Positions 8,801 through 15,483 of a stretch of DNA of 64,000 nucleotides are shown piece after piece. The stretch covers positions 558,001 to 622,000 of the forward strand of contig NZ_JAHSTT010000001.1 of the NCBI RefSeq assembly GCF_019145205.1, read 5' to 3'. Numbering within the stretch: the stretch's first letter is position 1; every line of letters starts with the position of its first letter. The position numbers and the translations under genes were made by a program. The notes beneath the pieces were generated by a model. That model did not search any database. It was not told the origin of the DNA and saw nothing but the letters and a program-made list of their open reading frames with translations. The stretch is from Pseudomonas khavaziana (lineage in GTDB: Bacteria > Pseudomonadota > Gammaproteobacteria > Pseudomonadales > Pseudomonadaceae).

Positions 8801-9742
8801 GGCTGGACTTCGACGGCCGATCTTGCGGTCGAGCGTAAAACCCGAGCCAGCGAAAACGATGCGATGGCTCAGCAACTGCTCACCCTGGGCGCCCAGGTCG
8901 GTGACAACAAGTCGTCGCTGACCGTCCTGGAACAGGTGGTTGCCAGTAATCGCGAGACGTCCGCAGCGCAGATCAACCAGCTTAAGAGCGATCTATCTGC
9001 GGTCGATCAAAAGGCGACCGGCAATGCACAGGCGCTCAACAGCCTCGACACAAAAGTCACCAGCTTGGACGGGAAGATCACCTCTCAGGCGTCTAGCAAT
9101 GAGGCGCTGCGGGCTTCGGTTCGTGGGGACGATGGCTCTGGTGATCTGGCAGGGGCGATCAAGGCATGGGAGTCAACTGCCAGCTTCGCGGCCGAGAAAG
9201 TCGTGCAGGCAAGTGCAAACGAGGCCTTGACCAAAACTACGGAAACGCTGCAGTCGAGCATCGGGCAGACCAGTGCGTCGGTTCAGACGGTGAGCGAAAC
9301 AGTCGTGCAGCTCAACGGCAAGGTACTGGCTCAGACCACTATGAAGGCTCAAACCATCGTAAATGGCCAAAGGGTTGTATCGGGCCTGGCTTTCGGCGCG
9401 AACGGAGAGCAGTCGGAGTTTCTGATCTTCGCTCAAAGGTTCGGCGTCGTTAACGAGATAGACGGAAAGATCGACCCGATGTTCGTCATTGAGAACGGCC
9501 AAGCGGTGTTCAACACGGCGATCATTAGCAAGGCGATCATTCAGGAAATTGTTTTGGGGATGGTGCTTCGCTCGCCGACGGTGGACTCGAAAGGCCGGCC
9601 GCTACTGGAAATCAACATTCCGGCGGGCACGGTGACTGTGCGTGGCGAAGGCACCGACGGTTCGAGCTTGTTCGATAACAGCGGTATCTCGGTGTTCGAC
9701 GCGAATGAGAAACGTCGCGGCAAGTTCGGGAGGCTTAACTGA
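5876..9742 (+). CDS. Phage host specificity / central tail fibre protein J-like
   Basis: A 1288-residue tail-tip protein like lambda gpJ, which binds the host receptor. The N-terminal about 600 residues form the conserved baseplate-hub part (NLAKILIAVGEGEFDEAP..., RFLCDMNLQGKADAWSLLRDISAIYRG). Fibronectin-like beta sequence follows at about 625-790, then coiled-coil from about 850. The end (about 1150-1288) resembles the DUF1983 fibre tail found in many J proteins (FGVVNEIDGKIDPMFVIENG). Two similar segments start at residues 955 and 1076 (see findings). Lambda gpJ is about 1130 residues, so this one is somewhat longer. ATG 5876 follows GGAGA. Its stop overlaps the next start by one base. Confidence 0.9.
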   Translation: MGPPEKTEIHGEKGGSAKPKSPVEASDSLRSTNLAKILIAVGEGEFDEAPTDYTVKLDGTPIRDASGNYNFPNVKWDWRPGSVDQTYIPGIPSVDNETSLNIELRSDAAWVRSIFNTQLSAVRIRLAWPALQRSDDEGNVGGYRIEYAIDIATDGGSYQEVLVDAVDGKTTTRYERSRRIDLPAATTGWQIRVRRLTPNQNSNKVADTMLIAGYTEVIDAKLRYPNTALLYIEFDAEQFTNIPAVTMKCKARRWMVPSNYDPVQRTYSGTWDGTMKSAWTNNPAWITYGVCTEDRFGLGKRIKSFMVDKWELYRIAQYCDQAVPDGVGGTEPRFLCDMNLQGKADAWSLLRDISAIYRGMTYWAQGQLVMQADMPRAQDFDYVFTRSNVVDGKFSYGSASAKTRYTRALVSFDNPANNYDTDVIPFSDLDLQRRYGDRPTELSAIACTRASEAQRRGKWAVLSNNQDRTVSFKTGMEGVIPLPGHIIPVADSLLAGREIGGRISAASGRVIQLDRDTVAKAGDRLIINLPGGRAEGRTVQSVSGRDVTVTVAYSEAPNEQLQWALDADDLAIPLYRVLRTKRTTQGDFEITALQFEPSKFAHIDTGARLEERPISVIPITVVPAPASVSLVAASSVVQGLAVATMTISWPAVDGAVGYDVEWRKDSGNWIKLQRTGLSNVDVVGIYAGGYVARVRAVSAFDISSPWRTSLLTALKGKEGLPPAVSFLTTTSLIYGIGIQWGFPPGAEDTQRTELWYSESPDLTTAVKLSDFSYPQASHEMHSLLAGASLFFWARLVDRTGNVGPFFPIPGAVNGQASTNQSDYEAYYAEKIGKGALYQSLREEIELITGDGPGSVNERLEEAKQELKDLIDQVNDALAYDPAKPYLKGDIVRLDQRLYQAKGPVPVGATPPDATYWIDIGTILETTDALVSQVQIIETKIEEIDGKVLATATSVEALRSAARGDDGAGDLADAIKGWTSTADLAVERKTRASENDAMAQQLLTLGAQVGDNKSSLTVLEQVVASNRETSAAQINQLKSDLSAVDQKATGNAQALNSLDTKVTSLDGKITSQASSNEALRASVRGDDGSGDLAGAIKAWESTASFAAEKVVQASANEALTKTTETLQSSIGQTSASVQTVSETVVQLNGKVLAQTTMKAQTIVNGQRVVSGLAFGANGEQSEFLIFAQRFGVVNEIDGKIDPMFVIENGQAVFNTAIISKAIIQEIVLGMVLRSPTVDSKGRPLLEINIPAGTVTVRGEGTDGSSLFDNSGISVFDANEKRRGKFGRLN

Positions 9743-10083
9743 TGGCTGAATATGGCCTGGCTACATGGGACGAGAACGGGGTTCAGCAACTTGGCCCCGC
9801 ATCTTTCACGCTCCGCACCGTTTTCTCAACGCTGGTCACCTTCTCTGGGCCTGTCACTGGCGCCGGCGCTGCGCAGGTCTTCTCTGTGCAAGGGGTGACC
9901 CCACTAAACTGCATCGCTATCGTTGTGCCGATTGGGCCATATACAACCGGGTTACACACAGTAGTTCAATACGAACCTGAAATACTTACGGACCAAATCA
10001 GGGTGTGGAGGGGGCACAGGACCGCTGTTGATGGAAGGTTTGGGACTGGGACCCAGCGCCTTATAGTGTCGAGGTACAAATAA
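9742..10083 (+). CDS. Unrecognised tail-associated protein
   Basis: I do not recognise a function for this 113-residue protein. It begins MAEYGLATWDENGVQQLGP, a type of opening often seen in small genes just after J in Pseudomonas prophages, and is predicted to be mostly beta strand with no signal peptide or membrane segment. It starts within the stop codon of J (TGATG) and ends within the start of the next gene (TAATG), so translation is coupled to both. By position it may decorate the tail tip or the fibre. Confidence 0.7.
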   Translation: MAEYGLATWDENGVQQLGPASFTLRTVFSTLVTFSGPVTGAGAAQVFSVQGVTPLNCIAIVVPIGPYTTGLHTVVQYEPEILTDQIRVWRGHRTAVDGRFGTGTQRLIVSRYK

Positions 10084-10763
10084 TGAGTTGGGGGTTTGAG
10101 TTCAAGAATAATGACGATGTCGTTATTCTCGATTCTGAATATGCGCGTCTTTCAATTCTATCTAAAGGGCGTTTTGTCCCTACACAAGAGTCTGGGCTTG
10201 GATCTTCGACAAACTTTGAGAGGGTTATAACCACTCAAGAACCACCGCTGGTATTTGTCAAGCCTGACAATGTTGGAATAATTGCTGGTCTCTGTAGGGT
10301 CCTCATACTTGGGTCGCCGGGCAACTGGACAGGCTTTTACGTTCGAGCATATGACGTGAACACGGCTCAGCCCAGGGGTAACTACTTTGCAGCAGCATTC
10401 TCAGCAAGCCCTACAGCTCTATGGGGAGGACGACTTTATGATCAGAATGAGTCTTTGATTTTCGACACAGGAACTCCCAGCGCGGTGTTCAGCCAATCTC
10501 TAGCTTCTTGGAACTACGTTACATCCGGCAGTGACGCTCAAGGCCAAACTATGGTTTATTTTAGTGTGCCTTTTGTCTTCTCTAGTAACGAATATATGCT
10601 GATTAATAACTTCGGCATGGATGTCGCCGGGAGTTCATTTCGGGCTTCAGCTTTGTATTGTTGGTGGGATTTTCCCGCGAATCGGTTATGGGCCATAACT
10701 ATAGGAGTAACGCCACAAAACACTCTTTATATACCGGCCGTGTTCGCGAAAATGCAAGCATGA
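10083..10763 (+). CDS. Unrecognised tail-associated protein, lower GC
   Basis: I do not recognise this 226-residue protein. It starts MSWGFEFKNNDDVVILDSEY, is rich in aromatic and small residues and looks like a beta-rich structural domain; there is no signal peptide. A tryptophan pair (CWWDF near 204-208) lies close to the end. Its base composition is visibly more AT-rich than J and the tail genes, which suggests separate acquisition. It overlaps the previous gene by one base (TAATG) and is followed by a weak hairpin with a T-rich stretch. A role in receptor binding or fibre attachment is plausible from position only. Confidence 0.65.
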   Translation: MSWGFEFKNNDDVVILDSEYARLSILSKGRFVPTQESGLGSSTNFERVITTQEPPLVFVKPDNVGIIAGLCRVLILGSPGNWTGFYVRAYDVNTAQPRGNYFAAAFSASPTALWGGRLYDQNESLIFDTGTPSAVFSQSLASWNYVTSGSDAQGQTMVYFSVPFVFSSNEYMLINNFGMDVAGSSFRASALYCWWDFPANRLWAITIGVTPQNTLYIPAVFAKMQA

Positions 10764-10768
10764 CTATT

Positions 10769-10786
10769 CAGGTTAGACCTGCTTTT
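10769..10786 (+). terminator. Weak hairpin with T-rich tail before the fibre gene
   Basis: CAGGT (10769-10773), loop TAG, ACCTG (10777-10781), then CTTTT and further AT-rich sequence. The stem has only five pairs, so termination would be partial. It occupies the same place relative to a GGAGAAAAACATG start box as the stronger terminators at 5186, 5837 and 11985. Confidence 0.4.
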
Positions 10787-10809
10787 ATAAATTTTTATTG
10801 GAGAAAAAC

Positions 10810-11982
10810 ATGGCCTCTTGGTTCGCAGAAGGAACGGTAACAGTCACTAACGGCAATGCTGTTGTAATCGGCGTCGGTACAAAGTTTTCAAACTGCCGGG
10901 CCGGTGACATGTTCGTTGGCCCAGACAACGGGATCTATCAGGTTATTAACCCGTCAAGCGATACCTCTGTCTCGATCTCGCCAGCGTATCGTGGCGCAAC
11001 CTCAGCGGGCGCCGCTTATGGCATCGTCCCGGTGAATGGATATCCCAAGGCTTTGGCTGATGCCGTCAACCTGATGGTTCAACAGTGGGGCGCTACGCTT
11101 GCGGGACTTGGCACTGTCTCGACTGAGAATGTCGTTCCGATTACGAAAGGAGGAACGGGGGCAGCCACGCAAGCCGCTGCCCGGGCGAATTTAGGTCTTG
11201 GATCCGTGGCAACTGCCGCTTTCGGGACTCAGAATGGGCAGGCCCTCACCACTCCGATGCTTGGCCTTGGCGCGCGAGCGACCATTGGCAATAGCTCCAT
11301 CTATACATCTATGAACGTTTGGGAAACCGGATTCGGCGTAATTGCAGATGGCACGCAATTTAGGCCTGTGACTTACGGCACGCTACTCAACCTGGCTTTT
11401 CCGGGGGAAGGAAACCTCGGCTCGCAGCTTTGGATGGGAACCTCACCAGGAAAAACCCTTGGATTCCGTAGTGGCGACTACGGTACAGAAAGCTTCAATT
11501 TCGTTTATCACACGGGCAATACCACTCGGGGCTCAGGCGGCGTGCTTTCTGCTGCCTCGCCAATCATGCGGATTGCCTGTGTGGCCACCAGCGAGCGCCG
11601 CGACCTTCAGGAAGAAACCTTCGTGCCTGCTGGTGAATGGGGAGTGGTGAACAGCGAGGCCCGCGGTGTCACCGTGGAGCGCGTAAGCGTGGGCGAATAC
11701 AAGATAGCGGGAAGCCTTGGCTTGGCGCTTGAAGGGTGGCGAACCCAGGATCCTTGCTCACCAGATGGGGGGCGCACGCTCGGCGTTACCGAAAGTGAAC
11801 AATCCGAAGATGGCACTGTGATCATCCGCCTTTTCAAACAGCGCTGGACACTTTCCGATGAGGGCGAGATGTTCCCAGGTCGAGGCGCGCCGATGGATGT
11901 GCCGCTGAACAGCTGGATCGACGTACGTCTCGAAATGCCGAAGGCTGAAACGCCACCACCCATGGAAGTCGCAACAGAGTAA
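10810..11982 (+). CDS. Phage tail fibre protein
   Basis: A 390-residue fibre protein. The N-terminal about 85 residues (MASWFAEGTVTVTNGNAVV...) form a beta domain common at the base of Pseudomonas phage fibres. Residues about 105-140 contain PITKGGTGAATQAAARANLG, the tail-fibre repeat that precedes receptor-binding regions. The rest is likely the variable distal part. ATG 10810 follows GGAG at 10800; the TTG three codons upstream overlaps the ribosome site and is not used. An intrinsic terminator follows three bases after the stop. It would determine host range in a phage or killing range in a tailocin. Confidence 0.8.
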   Translation: MASWFAEGTVTVTNGNAVVIGVGTKFSNCRAGDMFVGPDNGIYQVINPSSDTSVSISPAYRGATSAGAAYGIVPVNGYPKALADAVNLMVQQWGATLAGLGTVSTENVVPITKGGTGAATQAAARANLGLGSVATAAFGTQNGQALTTPMLGLGARATIGNSSIYTSMNVWETGFGVIADGTQFRPVTYGTLLNLAFPGEGNLGSQLWMGTSPGKTLGFRSGDYGTESFNFVYHTGNTTRGSGGVLSAASPIMRIACVATSERRDLQEETFVPAGEWGVVNSEARGVTVERVSVGEYKIAGSLGLALEGWRTQDPCSPDGGRTLGVTESEQSEDGTVIIRLFKQRWTLSDEGEMFPGRGAPMDVPLNSWIDVRLEMPKAETPPPMEVATE

Positions 11983-11984
11983 CT

Positions 11985-12010
11985 GCCCGCCAATTGAGCG
12001 GGCTTTTTTT
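11985..12010 (+). terminator. Intrinsic terminator between fibre and endolysin genes
   Basis: GCCCGC (11985-11990), loop CAATTGA, GCGGGC (11998-12003), then seven T. It separates the tail module from the lysis cassette and is followed by GGAGAAAAGCATG. Confidence 0.78.
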
Positions 12011-12025
12011 CGCCTGGAGAAAAGC

Positions 12026-12451
12026 ATGAACGCAACCGAGAAAGACCGGGACATCCTGGCGCGCACGCTGTGGGGCGAAGCCCGCGGCGAGGGACTGGAC
12101 GGCCAGATCGCCGTGGCCTGGACCATCCGCAACCGCGTGTTCGATGGCAAGGCAAAATCCTGGTGGGGGGAGGGCTACGCCGGTGTGTGCCTGAAACCGT
12201 GGCAGTTCAGCTGCTGGAACACGAACGACCCGAACTACGCCTACCTGAACGGTGCCAAGCAGATCCCGGCTGCACAGTTCGCCCAGGCCCAGCGTGCGGC
12301 TGACCAGGTGATGAATGGCGCGGTACCAGATCCAACGGGTGGCGCCACGCACTACTACGCAACAACAATGCCCAAGGCCCCGGCCTGGGCGGCGAAGGCC
12401 ACACAGACGCTGCGCCTCGGTCACCACGTCTTCTTTAAGGACGTGCCGTGA
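12026..12451 (+). CDS. Endolysin, SleB-type cell wall hydrolase
   Basis: A 141-residue peptidoglycan hydrolase of the SleB / Hydrolase_2 family, here the lysis enzyme of the phage element. The signature LARTLWGEARGE near residues 11-22 contains the conserved glutamates expected for a glycan-strand lytic enzyme. Aromatic-rich sequence (KPWQFSCWN) in the middle and GGATHYYA near 110 are also family features. There is no signal peptide, so export would need a holin, and none is visible nearby. The gene begins after GGAGA, behind a terminator, and its TGA overlaps the start of the spanin gene (TGATG). Confidence 0.85.
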   Translation: MNATEKDRDILARTLWGEARGEGLDGQIAVAWTIRNRVFDGKAKSWWGEGYAGVCLKPWQFSCWNTNDPNYAYLNGAKQIPAAQFAQAQRAADQVMNGAVPDPTGGATHYYATTMPKAPAWAAKATQTLRLGHHVFFKDVP

Positions 12452-12951
12452 TGACGCCCGGGCAGATCCTTGGCGCGATCCTGCTAGCGCTGGCCATCGG
12501 GTTCGGCGGGGCGTGGCAGGTTCAGGATTGGCGAATGGGCAAAAAGCTGGCTGAGCAGGCCGGGCAGTTTGAGAAGGAGCTGGCCGCGATCAGCAATAAG
12601 GCTTCCGCCCAGGCCCAGGCCGAGCAGGACAAGCGCCTGGCCCTGGAGCAGCAGCTCGCAGGCCAGGACCAACAACACTCTAAGGAGTTATCCGATGCCC
12701 AGCGCAACCAGGCTCGCCTGCGCGACCAGCTTGCTACTGCTGATGTCAGGCTGTCAGTCCTCATCGAGGATCCAGCCAGTAGCTGCAACATGCCTTCCAC
12801 CCCCGGCGCCGTCGGCGTGGTTCATGCGGCCCATCGAGCCCAACTTGACCCAGCGCATGCGCAACGAATTATCCGCATCACCGACGACGGGGACAACGCC
12901 ATAATCGCCTTGCGTGCGTGCCAGGCGTACGTCAGGGCTGTGGCTCCTTGA
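12451..12951 (+). CDS. Rz-like inner-membrane spanin
   Basis: A 166-residue Rz-type lysis protein. The N-terminus has one membrane segment (GQILGAILLALAIGFGGAW, about residues 4-22), followed by a long coiled-coil rich in Gln, Lys, Glu and Ala (about 30-100), the usual spanin design: anchored in the inner membrane with the rest spanning the periplasm. Together with the Rz1 lipoprotein nested inside it, it should fuse inner and outer membranes in the last step of lysis. ATG 12451 overlaps the endolysin stop (TGATG); a GTG one codon earlier is possible. Its 3' end overlaps the convergent SOS gene by 20 bases. Confidence 0.87.
   Translation: MTPGQILGAILLALAIGFGGAWQVQDWRMGKKLAEQAGQFEKELAAISNKASAQAQAEQDKRLALEQQLAGQDQQHSKELSDAQRNQARLRDQLATADVRLSVLIEDPASSCNMPSTPGAVGVVHAAHRAQLDPAHAQRIIRITDDGDNAIIALRACQAYVRAVAP
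12695..12904 (+). CDS. Rz1-like outer-membrane spanin lipoprotein, nested in Rz
   Basis: A 69-residue protein encoded entirely inside the Rz gene in another frame. The start ATG 12695 has a near-perfect ribosome site, AAGGAG at 12682-12687, seven bases upstream. The N-terminus MPSATRLACATSLLLLMSGC is a lipoprotein signal with lipobox LMSGC and the acylated cysteine at residue 20. The mature part of about 50 residues is proline-rich (CLPPPAPSAW), as in known Rz1 proteins. Nested Rz/Rz1 pairs are known from lambda and many phages of Gram-negative hosts. It would sit in the outer membrane and bind the periplasmic end of Rz. Confidence 0.88.
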   Translation: MPSATRLACATSLLLLMSGCQSSSRIQPVAATCLPPPAPSAWFMRPIEPNLTQRMRNELSASPTTGTTP

Positions 12952-13291
12952 GTGCAGCCAGTTCAAGCAGAAGCCGCTGGTTCTCAACGCGCAACTGCTC
13001 GTTCTGACTCGCGATCATCTTCAAGCCCATAATGTCCTTGCTCATTTCTGAGGTATGCACGTTCGCTCGGCTCAGGTCTGCCATTGTCATCCTGAGTTCC
13101 GTTTCAGCCTTGGCCTTTCCTGTCATGAGCAGGTCATTCATCTGCACCAGTCCGGCTATATTCGCCCGCGCTCTGCGCAGCATGCGCTCGGTCTCGACCA
13201 GTTCGTCCACGAGGATTGAGCATTGGTGCTTGTACATCTCCAGTGGAGTGGGGCAGCCGAGCCAGTCTTCGGTGTCCATGTCAACGTTCAT
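12932..13291 (-). CDS. SOS-controlled coiled-coil protein of unknown function
   Basis: A 119-residue protein, not recognised. After a short start containing WLGCPTPLEMYK it is nearly all helical with heptad-like spacing, long Met/Leu/Glu/Arg/Gln runs, and a C-terminal segment rich in Leu and Glu (NEQLRVENQRLLLELAALKE), so it probably forms a coiled-coil. ATG 13291 is chosen; ATG 13279 is an alternative, and the longer upstream frame would run across the operator. A LexA box lies only 17 bases upstream. The gene converges on, and overlaps, the Rz spanin gene. Control by LexA suggests a role when the phage element is induced or when DNA is damaged. Confidence 0.7.
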   Translation of the reverse strand: MNVDMDTEDWLGCPTPLEMYKHQCSILVDELVETERMLRRARANIAGLVQMNDLLMTGKAKAETELRMTMADLSRANVHTSEMSKDIMGLKMIASQNEQLRVENQRLLLELAALKEPQP

Positions 13292-13308
13292 AGCGTGAAT
13301 CTCAAATA

Positions 13309-13324
13309 CTGTATGTGTGTACAG
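13309..13324 (-). promoter_or_regulatory. LexA (SOS) box
   Basis: The 16-base sequence CTGTATGTGTGTACAG has the form CTGT-N8-ACAG, and its flanks extend the dyad to TACTGTA...TACAGTA. This is an excellent match to the gammaproteobacterial LexA operator. It lies directly upstream of the leftward gene at 12932-13291. No rightward gene begins within 450 bases, so the leftward gene is the natural target. Confidence 0.85.
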
Positions 13325-13326
13325 TA

Positions 13327-13792
13327 ATCGAGGTGTGGCAGGTTTGGGGAGTGGTGTTCGTCGGCAGGACGCCGGGGCGGGATTTCGCGTTTGAGCTTCT
13401 TCCCCAAAACGCAACCGTTTGGACCAATGTTTATTGGTTTTAGAAGAGTCGCAAAAGTGGGTATTTTTGGAGGGTGTTTTTAGGGTCAAGGCCTTGATAT
13501 TAAAGGCCTTGAGCGTTTCTTATTCGGCATCCCAGGCTTTGATGCCGAAAAGGTGCAAGGTTTTGCTTGAAGCGGTCAAGGAATTGCCCCCCTTTGGACG
13601 TACGAAAATGAAAGGTCACGGATTATGCCATGACCAGCAAGTTTCGGCGCCGCTCGTCAACACTCTGCGACTTTTGTGCAAAAGCCTGCGCGTAGCATGA
13701 ACGGGTAACATAGCCGGGTAATATGGCACTTCAACGGCCAGTTGTTGCCTCACGTGTGTCGTTGCAAGTCGATTGCCCGGGAAACCCGCGTT
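13327..13792. other. Non-coding gap between the phage element and the antiporter gene, with two inverted repeats
   Basis: About 465 bases without a convincing gene. It contains two consecutive inverted repeats: CAAGGCCTT (13487-13495) with AAGGCCTTG (13503-13511), and CGGCATC (13525-13531) with GATGCCG (13541-13547). Neither has a T-run, so they are not obvious terminators; they could be operators or remnants of a phage junction. No integrase, tRNA or clear duplicated attachment site was found. The right border of the phage element should lie in this stretch or just to its left. Confidence 0.5.
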
Positions 13793-15436
13793 ATGCAAAC
13801 CGCCTATACCGTTCTTATCCTGCTGATGCTGGTCAGCGTTTCGCGCCTTGTCGGGCGTGTCATTCCTCTGCCCTTGCCGCTGGTGCAGATTGCCGCCGGA
13901 GCCTTGTTGGCCTGGCCAACGCTGGGGCTGCATGTGGCCCTGGACCCGGAGCTGTTCCTGTTTCTGTTTCTGCCACCATTGCTGTTTTCGGATGGCTGGC
14001 GCATGCCCAAGCGCGAATTGTGGCGTCTGCGCGGGCCGATCCTGACGCTGGCGGTAGGGTTGGTGTTATTCACCGTGGTCGGCGCCGGCTACTTCATCCA
14101 CTGGATATTGCCGACGATTCCGCTACCTGTGGCCTTCGCTTTGGCGGCAGTTTTATCACCAACGGATGCCGTGGCGGTGTCGGCCATTTCCCAGAACCGT
14201 TTACCCAAGCCGCTGATGCATATGCTTCAGGGCGAGGCGTTGATGAACGACGCGTCGGGCCTGGTCACCTTCAAGTTCGCCCTGGCAGCGGCGTTGACCG
14301 GGGTGTTTTCCCTGGCGGATGCGAGCCTGACGTTTGTGTTGGTCGCCGTGGGCGGCCTGGCGGTCGGCGTGGCGTTGAGCTGGCTGGTTGGCCGCCTGCG
14401 CGCCTGGATGATCGCGCGGGGCTGGGATGACCCGGCGACCCATGTGGTGTTCATGCTGTTGCTGCCCTTTGCTGCCTACGTGTTGGCCGAGCGGCTGGGC
14501 GCTTCGGGCATTTTGTCGGCGGTAGCGGCGGGCATGATGCAGAGCTGGCTTGACCTGCTGCCACGCCAGACCAGTACGCGCTTGCTCAATCGCAGTGTCT
14601 GGTCGTTGCTGGAATTCGCCTTCAACGGCCTGATCTTCCTGCTGCTCGGCTTGCAATTGCCGGACATCATCAAGGCGGTGGTGAGTCACGAAACCACGCT
14701 GTGGCCCACCCTGTTGTATCGCTGCCTGGATGTGGTGGCGATCTTCCTGGTGCTGGTGGTATTACGTTTTATCTGGGTGCAAAGCATCTGGCGCCTGTCG
14801 GGCTTGCTTCGCAGGCTGCGTGGGAAAAGTGCGCTTACCCTGGTGCCGACCGCCCGTTCCTGCTGGTTGTTGACCGTCGGTGGTGTCCGCGGGGCTGTGA
14901 CCTTGGCCGGTGTCATGTCGGTGCCGCTGCTGTTGGCACCGGGGCAGAATTTCCCTGAGCGTGACCTGCTGATCTTCATTGCGGCCGGGGTGATTTTGTT
15001 GTCGCTGGTTGCTGCCTGTATCGCGCTGCCGTTGTTACTGCGTGGCGTCGAAAAGAGCCCGGATGAAAAGCGCCATAATGAGGTGCGTGAGGCTTGGAAA
15101 AAGACCGCCGTCGCCGCGATCCATGCCCTGGAGGCCGATGAGCCTGCCGAAGCCGAAACGCCGGATGCGGCTCAAGCTGCATTGGCCACCGAACTCAAGG
15201 CGCGGCTGATGGCGGAGTACCGCCATCAATTGCAGGTTTTCAACGACTCGGCCGAAGCCCAAGCGCTGGCGCAACAGATGGATCAGTTGGAGCGCAAACT
15301 GCGGCTCAAGGCCCTGCGTGCGCAGCGGTTGGAATTATATAGCCTAAGTCGTCATCACCAGATTGGTGATGACGTGTTGAGAGAGGTGTTGGCGGAGCTG
15401 GATTTAAGTGAGGCGGGCCTGCGTTTGGCCAAATAA
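13793..15436 (+). CDS. CPA1-family Na+/H+ antiporter
   Basis: A 547-residue inner-membrane antiporter of the monovalent cation:proton antiporter-1 family (bacterial NhaP/YjcE type), exchanging Na+ or K+ for H+. About twelve hydrophobic segments fill residues 1-420. Diagnostic motifs are LSPTDAVAVSAI (about 117-128) and GEALMNDASGLVTFKFA (about 145-160) with the Asn-Asp pair expected in transport. The C-terminal about 130 residues are a charged cytoplasmic tail with many Glu and Ala, probably helical. ATG 13793 (MQTAYTVLILLML) is preferred because the 17 upstream codons are not membrane-like; the ribosome site is weak. It lies between the phage element and a metalloprotease gene. Confidence 0.85.
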   Translation: MQTAYTVLILLMLVSVSRLVGRVIPLPLPLVQIAAGALLAWPTLGLHVALDPELFLFLFLPPLLFSDGWRMPKRELWRLRGPILTLAVGLVLFTVVGAGYFIHWILPTIPLPVAFALAAVLSPTDAVAVSAISQNRLPKPLMHMLQGEALMNDASGLVTFKFALAAALTGVFSLADASLTFVLVAVGGLAVGVALSWLVGRLRAWMIARGWDDPATHVVFMLLLPFAAYVLAERLGASGILSAVAAGMMQSWLDLLPRQTSTRLLNRSVWSLLEFAFNGLIFLLLGLQLPDIIKAVVSHETTLWPTLLYRCLDVVAIFLVLVVLRFIWVQSIWRLSGLLRRLRGKSALTLVPTARSCWLLTVGGVRGAVTLAGVMSVPLLLAPGQNFPERDLLIFIAAGVILLSLVAACIALPLLLRGVEKSPDEKRHNEVREAWKKTAVAAIHALEADEPAEAETPDAAQAALATELKARLMAEYRHQLQVFNDSAEAQALAQQMDQLERKLRLKALRAQRLELYSLSRHHQIGDDVLREVLAELDLSEAGLRLAK

Positions 15437-15483
15437 ATGAGCATTCGACTGGCGCTTGTTTTACGCCGAATACAGCAAGGGTT

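Noticed and set aside
13419..13700. Possible 93-residue gene in the gap before the antiporter
   Set aside because: No ribosome site, crosses both inverted repeats, and has no family-like composition.
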